Origin: a bacterium | GTDB lineage: Bacteria > Krumholzibacteriota > Krumholzibacteriia > JACNKJ01 | Reading direction: 5' to 3' | DNA: 8,013 bases | Assembly (NCBI GenBank): GCA_014382085.1 | Contig: JACNKJ010000401.1 | Location: 1-8,013 of the forward strand | In this document: positions 1-4,875 of the stretch, piece by piece | Layout: each line of letters starts with the position of its first letter | Position numbering within the stretch: position 1 is the first letter of the stretch | The notes under the pieces: generated by a model | The model's database searches: none | What the model was told of the DNA's origin: nothing | The model's input: only the letters and a program-made list of their open reading frames with translations | Translations under genes and position numbers: made by a program

Positions 1-1
1 T

Positions 2-805
2 ACCATCCACATGGACGGCTACGGCAGCAACGCGGGGGACATGGTCATCGACCAGGCCGTGCTCAGTGGCTTGGTTCGCGTAACTGATCCCATGGCGTTT
101 ACCGGCGGTTTGATCAATCAGGGAATCCTGGAAAACCGGGAGTACTTCGACCACGTAATGAGCGTCGAGGGCATGCTACTGAACGAAGGCATCATTCGCG
201 ACATGATCCATGAGTTGAACGTCGTCGCTCTCGGCGATGTTGAGAATCGTGGTGACATGACCAATGCCCTCCTGCATGTGGACGGCTACGGTGACCAGCG
301 TGTCGGCACCGGTGCAGGGATCGCCTCAGCAGAGGTTCGATTCGATGCTAACTTGCCCACCGGACCTTTCCAGTGGTACCGTGACGGCGCACCGCTCGAC
401 GGAGAAACTGCGGAGCATCTGAGTTTCGCGGGCCTCGACGCCGATGACTACGGAACTTATCACTGTGAGGGCGGCGGTGATATCTCGCGGAGCATTATCG
501 TTTCCGAGCATGCCGATCCCACGGGCGTCGAGCTTCCGCTTCTGGCCGCCCGGCTTGAGCAGAACCATCCCAATCCTTTCAACCCGTCCACCAACATCGC
601 ATTCACCTTGCCTTCTTCTGGGCATGTGCGATTGGCCGTCTATGACGCCACCGGCCGGCAGGTTGATTTGCTGAAGGATGCTGTTATGGAGGCCGGTGGT
701 CATTCACTTCCCTGGCAGCCGCAGGACCGATCCTCGGGACTCTACTTCTACAAGCTGTCATTCGGTGGAGAGGTGCAGACCGGCAAGGCTGTCATGCTGA
801 AATAG
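2..805 (+). CDS. Secreted/surface protein, C-terminal part, with Ig-like domain and FlgD-like sorting tail (5' end outside window)
   Basis: The reading frame is open to the left edge, so the ATG at 11 is probably internal and the N-terminus with its export signal lies upstream. Numbering from that ATG, residues 1-95 carry four NxG turns (N7, N36, N58, N79; the last three 21-22 residues apart), which look like coils of a beta-helix or a degenerate repeat. Residues about 108-165 resemble an Ig-like fold (W122 in FQWYRDG; DDYGTYHC near 146-152), lacking the usual first cysteine. Residues about 182-264 form a FlgD-Ig/type A sorting tail: QNHPNPFNPST, then VRLAVYDATGRQV, SGLYFYKL and a final basic-hydrophobic GKAVMLK. 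In Bacteroidota such tails direct export by the type IX system; in other FCB-like phyla the route is often unproven. Likely extracellular or surface-bound; substrate unknown. The tail family is confident, the specific role is not. Confidence 0.85.
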   Translation, partial: TIHMDGYGSNAGDMVIDQAVLSGLVRVTDPMAFTGGLINQGILENREYFDHVMSVEGMLLNEGIIRDMIHELNVVALGDVENRGDMTNALLHVDGYGDQRVGTGAGIASAEVRFDANLPTGPFQWYRDGAPLDGETAEHLSFAGLDADDYGTYHCEGGGDISRSIIVSEHADPTGVELPLLAARLEQNHPNPFNPSTNIAFTLPSSGHVRLAVYDATGRQVDLLKDAVMEAGGHSLPWQPQDRSSGLYFYKLSFGGEVQTGKAVMLK

Positions 806-827
806 ATCCGCTTCAAAGCATTCTAGG

Positions 828-855
828 AACCCCGGGGCCCCCTCCGGGGTTTTTT
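828..855 (+). terminator. Intrinsic terminator after the secreted-protein gene
   Basis: An 8-bp perfect stem AACCCCGG (828-835) pairs with CCGGGGTT (844-851) around an 8-base loop and runs straight into a T tract (850-855). It lies 22 bases after the TAG at 803-805. This is a textbook factor-independent terminator and should separate the upstream gene from the peptidase-ABC operon. Confidence 0.9.
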
Positions 856-863
856 CATGGACC

Positions 864-898
864 TTGAAACTGAAACCTCGTCTACTTAATCGAGTAGA
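864..898 (+). promoter_or_regulatory. Possible promoter with overlapping inverted repeat, upstream of the peptidase-ABC operon
   Basis: TTGAAA (864-869, 5 of 6 to the -35 consensus) and CTTAAT (885-890, 4 of 6 to the -10) are 15 bases apart, which is short. The -10-like box lies inside a perfect inverted repeat TCTACT-TAATCG-AGTAGA (881-898), which would suit a repressor operator. The position, after a strong terminator and 27 bases before the ATG at 925, is where a promoter is expected. The individual boxes are weak and promoter consensus in this lineage is unknown. Confidence 0.25.
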
Positions 899-924
899 GA
901 GAGAACACCTTTACGAGAGAAGTT

Positions 925-1707
925 ATGAAAATGAAAACGGTTCTGAAGTCCCTGATTAGTCTCGTTTTGATTCTTGTTCTACTTCTGGTCGGTCTCGTCG
1001 CGCTTCTTTTCTTCCCACAACCCCTCTTCGCCGAGAAACTTGAACTCGAGGGTCTCACTCTTTACGCGGATACGGAAATCAGCTCTCAGATGCAGGAGTC
1101 CGCGCGCGAAGCTCTTCAACGAATATCGGCCATCGAAGGTCTCGATCCCAATCGCGGCTATCGCGCATTTTACTGCGAAAGCCATCGCCGCTATGCATTC
1201 CTGTCCCAAATCGCCAGACTCAATCCCAACAGCCAGGGCTTCGGCCTCTACTATGCGGGAAACATGTTCATTTCGGAGAAAGGTTTGGCCGCCAATGAAA
1301 GACTGGGATTGGAGGCCATTCCCTTTTCGCGCTTTGAGGGGAGCATGGCTCACGTGATCGCTCATGAAGCGGCTCACTTCGTTCACGTCAGGCGCTACGG
1401 TTTCCGCGATTCCCAGGCCCTGCCGATTTGGAAAACCGAAGGATTTGCCGATTGGGGTGCCACCGTGGCCATCAGGGCGAACACGGACAGGAAGGACTTC
1501 CTTCCACGCATGGAAATGCTTCAAGACGACCAAAGGTGGAATCATGAAGGGTACTATCTTCGTCGCTTCCTCAAGTGGCAGCTCATGGCCGAATATCACT
1601 TCGATGTTTGCGGTCGCAGCCAGGAAGCCTTTTTCGATTCTTCCCTGCGCGAAGAGGATCTTTGGGTAGAGTTGTCGAATTGGATTGCCGAAGGGAAAAG
1701 CTCTTGA
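925..1707 (+). CDS. Membrane-anchored HExxH (gluzincin-type) metallopeptidase, putative
   Basis: 260 residues. The N-terminus is basic (MKMK, K8) followed by a long hydrophobic run (about 9-30) and LFA at 34-36, so it is either a membrane anchor or a cleaved signal peptide with the catalytic part in the periplasm. The zinc site is HEAAH at 147-151 (H147, E148, H151), with a likely third ligand E172 in WKTEGFADW, 21 residues after the second histidine. This HExxH...EG(F/L)A layout is that of gluzincin peptidases of the peptidase_MA/M1-like type. Start at 925 follows a purine-rich GAGAGAAG; an ATG at 931 is possible. It is the first gene of a three-gene operon: its TGA overlaps the TTG start of the ABC ATPase. 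Substrate is not evident; processing of an envelope protein or peptide handled by the transporter is inference. No close named family recognised. Confidence 0.75.
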   Translation: MKMKTVLKSLISLVLILVLLLVGLVALLFFPQPLFAEKLELEGLTLYADTEISSQMQESAREALQRISAIEGLDPNRGYRAFYCESHRRYAFLSQIARLNPNSQGFGLYYAGNMFISEKGLAANERLGLEAIPFSRFEGSMAHVIAHEAAHFVHVRRYGFRDSQALPIWKTEGFADWGATVAIRANTDRKDFLPRMEMLQDDQRWNHEGYYLRRFLKWQLMAEYHFDVCGRSQEAFFDSSLREEDLWVELSNWIAEGKSS

Positions 1708-2414
1708 GTGAAGTGCGGCTTAGTTGTTTCGATCTATCACGTCACTACGAGCGCGGTCCTCAAACCGTTCGTGCCTTGGATGGTGTCAGCCTTGAGCTTC
1801 GTGAGGGCGAATTCTTGGCACTTGTAGGGTCTTCCGGTTCTGGGAAATCCACCTTGCTTAATCTCGTAGCGGGGCTCGATCGTCCCAGTAAGGGTGACGT
1901 GGAAGTGAAGGGCAGATCCCTATCGGATTTGAATCAACGGGATTTGGCCAACTATCGCGCGCGACACACCGGCATGATCTTCCAGTCCTTCAATCTCATC
2001 GGCCACTATAGTGCTTTGGAAAACGTGGCCCTGGCTTTGGCCTTTACCGGAACGCCCCATACCCAAAGAGCCGAGCAAGCGAGAGCTCAGCTTTCGGAAT
2101 TGGGACTTTCCGATCGTGTGGATCATCGCCCTGCCGACCTCTCCGGCGGGGAGCAACAAAGGGTGGCCATTGCGCGGGCCTTGGTCACCGATCCGGATTT
2201 ACTTTTCGCCGATGAACCCACCGGCAATCTCGACCAGGACAACAGTCAACAGATCGTCGAACTACTTGCGGGACTTTGTGGGAAAGGCCGCTCAGTGCTT
2301 ATGACCACGCACGATCTGGAGCTTGCTGGCCGCTACGCCCATCGCATATTGCGTCTCAACTATGGACGCATTGAGGACGAGCGCGAGCTCCCTCAGAATC
2401 GGAGGGAGTCATGA
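1704..2414 (+). CDS. ABC transporter ATP-binding protein, LolD/MacB type
   Basis: 236 residues from the chosen TTG at 1704. AAGGG at 1691-1695 lies 8 bases before this TTG, which overlaps the upstream stop as TTGA and gives a normal N-terminus (MSEVRLSCFDLSRHYERG). An in-frame ATG at 1575 would add an atypical tail read out of the upstream gene. All nucleotide-binding motifs are present: Walker A GSSGSGKST (42-50), Q-loop Q94 in FQSFNL, signature LSGGE (146-150), Walker B LLFADE (166-171), D-loop NLD (175-177) and switch H203. LSGGEQQRVAIARAL and ADEPTGNLD are typical of the LolD/MacB/FtsE group, whose ATPases drive type VII (mechanotransmission) permeases instead of classical substrate channels. 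The permease gene follows with a 4-base overlap. It would act at the cytoplasmic face of the inner membrane. Family certain; substrate unknown. Confidence 0.93.
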   Translation: MSEVRLSCFDLSRHYERGPQTVRALDGVSLELREGEFLALVGSSGSGKSTLLNLVAGLDRPSKGDVEVKGRSLSDLNQRDLANYRARHTGMIFQSFNLIGHYSALENVALALAFTGTPHTQRAEQARAQLSELGLSDRVDHRPADLSGGEQQRVAIARALVTDPDLLFADEPTGNLDQDNSQQIVELLAGLCGKGRSVLMTTHDLELAGRYAHRILRLNYGRIEDERELPQNRRES

Positions 2415-3850
2415 GCTTCCGCGATCTCATGCGCATGGCCCTGGGCAGTTTGCATCGTCAAAAACTGCGCAGCAGCCTGACAATATCCGGCGTAGTCATA
2501 GCCATCGGCGCTTTCGTGGCAATGCTTTCGTTCGGGGCAGGCAATCAGAGGATGATAGCCGATCAGTTCGATGACTTGGGCCTCTTTACGACCATGTTGG
2601 TTTTTCCGAGTGCGACCGGCGACAGCCTGCAACTGGACGAGGCGGCAGTCGATCGACTCTCCGAAATTAACGGCGTGAGGTTGGCCTATCCCTATGATCA
2701 CTTCGATGTGGAAGTGTCCTGGGGCGATACCACGGTGAGCGTGGGGGCTCAGGCCCTTCCGACCGCTGCACTTCAGACAAAATACTACACGAACTTGAAG
2801 GCGGGCAGGCTTAGCGACGAAGGAAGCGGCACCATTCTCGTGACCGAAGAGTTGCTGGATCATCTGCAGGTGGAAGATGCGGATTCCTTTATCGGGCAAA
2901 ACATAGTCGTGGCTGTGAAGTCGGCAAGCTTCGACAGCGCAGTGGCCCGTCTCTTCAGCGATCCCGATGGGAATCTTCAAGATCGATTCGCCAGCATGGA
3001 AATGGACTCGCTCTGGGAGGATGGTTATCTCGAAGGGATTTTACGCCAGGAATTGAATGCCGGCACCAAGCGATTCCTGGACGGGTATTTAAACGCCCAA
3101 GCGCTTACAGAGGAAAGCTTCGAAATATGCGGAGTGATCCAGGGTGGGGGCAGTCGGCGCAATCGAATTTTACCCGTCATCCTTCCCATCGAAACGGCGC
3201 GACGATTCGATGCCGCCGGTCCTAGCGCAGATCCAATGGAACTCGTTCCGCGTATCATGCAAGGGGAAATCTTCTCACGGTCTCCTTTGTCGGGGAAATC
3301 CTATTCGCAGGTGACTCTCGATCTGCATCAATACGCGTCACACCGCGCAGTGAGTGATTCCGTGGAGAGCATGGGCTTCGAAGCCTTCAGCTTTGCTTCC
3401 CAGTTCGAGGAAATCCGCCGCGTGATGCTCTTCTTCAATATGGGCCTCGGGCTCGTGGGTCTGGTGGCCTTGGTCACCGCAGCCTTGGGTATCGCCAATA
3501 CCATGGTGATGTCCATCCTAGAGCGTCGCCGCGAAATCGGCATACTCCGCTCTTTGGGCGCGCAGCCACGTGACATTCGCAGCCTATTTCTAGTGGAGTC
3601 AGGAGCCATCGGAGCCTTGGGCTCTCTGGGGGGCATCCTACTCGGTTGGCTCGTGGCGCGAGCCGCCTCGATGGTTGCGAAAATTATCATGCGTAACCAG
3701 GACGTTCAGGAGATGGAATTGTTCGCCACGCCGCTTTGGCTTATCGGTTTCGCCATGGCCGTCGGTATATTGGTGGCCGTTCTCGCTGGTTCCTATCCTG
3801 CGCGTAGAGCTGCGCGTGTGGATCCTGTCGAGGCACTGCGGCAGGAATAA
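2411..3850 (+). CDS. FtsX/MacB-family ABC permease with enlarged periplasmic domain
   Basis: 479 residues, start set by GGAGG (2401-2405) five bases before the ATG, which overlaps the ATPase stop (ATGA). Topology is that of type VII ABC permeases: TM1 about 22-43, a periplasmic MacB core-type domain about 45-335, then three TM segments about 340-366, 391-419 and 441-462. Family hallmarks are ERRREIGILRSLGA (371-384, the coupling-helix region after TM2) and YPARRAARVDPVEALR at the C-terminus. Members transmit ATPase movement to the periplasm, as in MacB efflux or LolCDE lipoprotein release. It is longer than many MacB-type permeases without a fused ATPase (about 400). The extra length lies largely between IGQNIVV (161-167) and FEICGVIQ (237-244), segments normally separated by only a few residues. 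No MacA adaptor or TolC gene is seen in the window, so drug efflux should not be assumed. Confidence 0.92.
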   Translation: MSFRDLMRMALGSLHRQKLRSSLTISGVVIAIGAFVAMLSFGAGNQRMIADQFDDLGLFTTMLVFPSATGDSLQLDEAAVDRLSEINGVRLAYPYDHFDVEVSWGDTTVSVGAQALPTAALQTKYYTNLKAGRLSDEGSGTILVTEELLDHLQVEDADSFIGQNIVVAVKSASFDSAVARLFSDPDGNLQDRFASMEMDSLWEDGYLEGILRQELNAGTKRFLDGYLNAQALTEESFEICGVIQGGGSRRNRILPVILPIETARRFDAAGPSADPMELVPRIMQGEIFSRSPLSGKSYSQVTLDLHQYASHRAVSDSVESMGFEAFSFASQFEEIRRVMLFFNMGLGLVGLVALVTAALGIANTMVMSILERRREIGILRSLGAQPRDIRSLFLVESGAIGALGSLGGILLGWLVARAASMVAKIIMRNQDVQEMELFATPLWLIGFAMAVGILVAVLAGSYPARRAARVDPVEALRQE

Positions 3851-3995
3851 TCCTTCCTCAAAATTCCCTGTTTTTCCCTCAAGTTCTCTCCCAAAAGGGA
3901 AGATACCTAGTGTAAGCAGGGAGCAAGTCACCCCATTGCTCATGTTTCCTTGTGATTCCCTATCGGATCCGATCGCGCCTTGACGGAGGATTTAA

Positions 3996-4676
3996 ATGAC
4001 GGCGAACCTGCGAGCGGGAGTGCTTCTCCTTGCGATTCCCATTGTGGCCATAGGTTTGATGATCGACGATTTTCAGGCCGGCGCCTACGAACTGGGTCGT
4101 GAAGGAACCAATCCTCCCTACACTGTAAGCGATACTCAGTACGATGCTGGCGGTGAGCATATTATCGGTGGCCAGCGCGACGTGACCTTCTACAAAATTA
4201 GTGGTGACGGTACGCAGCCCAATTGCAATTGCATCCCCGACGTGGAATACGCCGGTGACCTGGGCTTCAGCACTTACAACTCCGCTTTCGGCTGCAATGC
4301 CGTATGGACCACCACCTACGGCCTGGGCTCCGACCTCAACACCAACATGACCGGCGGCGATGCGTTAGAAGTGAGTCTTATCAGCGGCGATATGGACAAT
4401 AGCGATCCGCAGCGACCCGTTGCCCTGACCCTTCGGGTTTTCAGCAGTGCGGGCGATGGAAGCTCGACGCGGGATCTCATCGCCGAAGGGCTCTATAGTT
4501 TTCCCTTCGCCGATTTTCCAAGCGTGGATTTCGCGGATGTGGATCGAATCGAATTCGAAATCGTGCAAGATAGCGACATCAATGATGCCATAGACTTCGC
4601 CTTGGGTTTCTTCCAAACCAATGGCGCCGTGGCTACCCACGACGTCGATTGGACGGGTTTGAAGAAGAGTTACTAG
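3996..4676 (+). CDS. Hypothetical secreted protein, probable beta-sandwich
   Basis: 226 residues. The start is well supported by GGAGGA (3985-3990) five bases before the ATG. Residues 1-22 (R6, then a hydrophobic 7-22) look like a signal peptide; AIG at 18-20 is a possible cleavage site, otherwise it is an anchor. The mature part is acidic and rich in G, D, T and S, with alternating beta-type segments, as in secreted jelly-roll proteins. It opens with IDDFQAG (23-29) and has GGQRDVTFY (58-66); this IDDF...GG.R pattern recalls secreted PEP-CTERM-like or carbohydrate-binding-like beta-sandwich proteins, but I cannot assign it to a named family. Three cysteines are present, two as NCNC (C77, C79) and C100, which could form a disulfide or metal site. 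No sorting tail or LPXTG is seen. It lies 145 bases after the permease on the same strand and could be the envelope substrate of that system or independent. Confidence 0.7.
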   Translation: MTANLRAGVLLLAIPIVAIGLMIDDFQAGAYELGREGTNPPYTVSDTQYDAGGEHIIGGQRDVTFYKISGDGTQPNCNCIPDVEYAGDLGFSTYNSAFGCNAVWTTTYGLGSDLNTNMTGGDALEVSLISGDMDNSDPQRPVALTLRVFSSAGDGSSTRDLIAEGLYSFPFADFPSVDFADVDRIEFEIVQDSDINDAIDFALGFFQTNGAVATHDVDWTGLKKSY

Positions 4677-4695
4677 CCCTATGCGGAATCCAAAA

Positions 4696-4708
4696 GCAGT
4701 CATACTGC
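4696..4708 (+). repeat. Inverted repeat GCAGT-CAT-ACTGC, possible weak terminator
   Basis: Perfect 5-bp stem with a 3-base loop, 20 bases after the stop of the small secreted-protein gene. It sits where a terminator would be expected, but only CT-rich sequence and no T run follows, so it is at best a weak terminator or an RNA 3'-end stabiliser. Confidence 0.3.
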
Positions 4709-4740
4709 CTGCTCTCTAAAAGCCCTCTCTGCCGCCGAAT

Positions 4741-4755
4741 TGTCAGTCCCTGACA
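4741..4755. repeat. Perfect inverted repeat TGTCAG-TCC-CTGACA, candidate operator upstream of clpB
   Basis: A 6-bp perfect dyad with a 3-base spacer, 121 bases upstream of the clpB ATG. It matches neither CIRCE (TTAGCACTC-N9-GAGTGCTAA), HAIR (CTTGAGT-N7-ACTCAAG) nor the CtsR direct repeat. It could bind a dimeric regulator or form a small hairpin. The dyad is directly seen; the regulatory role is inference. Confidence 0.35.
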
Positions 4756-4799
4756 TGTAATATTGGCATCATCCTTGAGGGCTCGATCTTCGTAAATTC

Positions 4800-4829
4800 T
4801 TAACACTTAGTAAATAAAGGGTTTATGAC
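4800..4829 (+). promoter_or_regulatory. Candidate sigma-70-like promoter for clpB
   Basis: TTAACA (4800-4805, 5 of 6 to the -35) and TATGAC (4824-4829, 4 of 6 to the -10) are 18 bases apart within an AT-rich stretch (about 4792-4826) that stands out from the surrounding GC-richer DNA. Transcription would start near 4836, leaving a leader of about 40 bases. A heat-shock sigma-32 pair was looked for: CTTGAG occurs at 4774-4779 but no CCCAT-type -10 follows at the right distance. Weak evidence from sequence alone. Confidence 0.3.
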
Positions 4830-4832
4830 GTG

Positions 4833-4875
4833 GCATGATCCATGCGGTTGCTGTTTGACTCCCATGGAGGTAATC
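4833..4875 (+). promoter_or_regulatory. Structured clpB leader covering the ribosome binding site, possible RNA thermometer
   Basis: GCATG-ATC-CATGC (4833-4845) is a perfect 5-bp inverted repeat. Directly after it, bases 4846-4851 (GGTTGC) can pair with 4870-4875 (GTAATC) by two G-C, two A-U and two G-U pairs. After a 7-base bulge, CTCC (4859-4862) pairs with GGAG (4866-4869) over the loop CAT. Together these hide the whole GGAGG Shine-Dalgarno (4866-4870) and stop at the base before the ATG (4876). Weak, wobble-rich pairing of the ribosome site is the design of ROSE-like and fourU thermometers of heat-shock genes, and the TTGCT at 4848-4852 recalls the ROSE UYGCU motif. Paired by hand; function is inference. 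Confidence 0.3.

Noticed and set aside
979..1599. 206-codon - strand frame opposite the metallopeptidase
   Set aside because: The + strand product has a signal/anchor and an HExxH zinc site; the antisense product has no recognisable features.
1575..1703. Longer N-terminus for the ABC ATPase from ATG 1575
   Set aside because: The extra 43 residues are an out-of-frame reading of the peptidase gene, lack ABC-type sequence and have no good ribosome site; TTG 1704 fits better.
3874..3901. Possible terminator after the permease (TTCCCT...AGGGAA)
   Set aside because: A 6-bp stem with a 16-base loop and no T run on the + strand; too weak to call.
4774..4803. Heat-shock sigma-32 promoter or HAIR/CIRCE element before clpB
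   Set aside because: Only a CTTGAG half-site is present; no CCCAT-type -10 and no second operator half at the right distance.
4825..4875. Longer ClpB starting at ATG 4825
   Set aside because: The added 17 residues (cysteine-rich, unlike ClpB) include the region containing the GGAGG that serves ATG 4876, where the family N-terminus begins.
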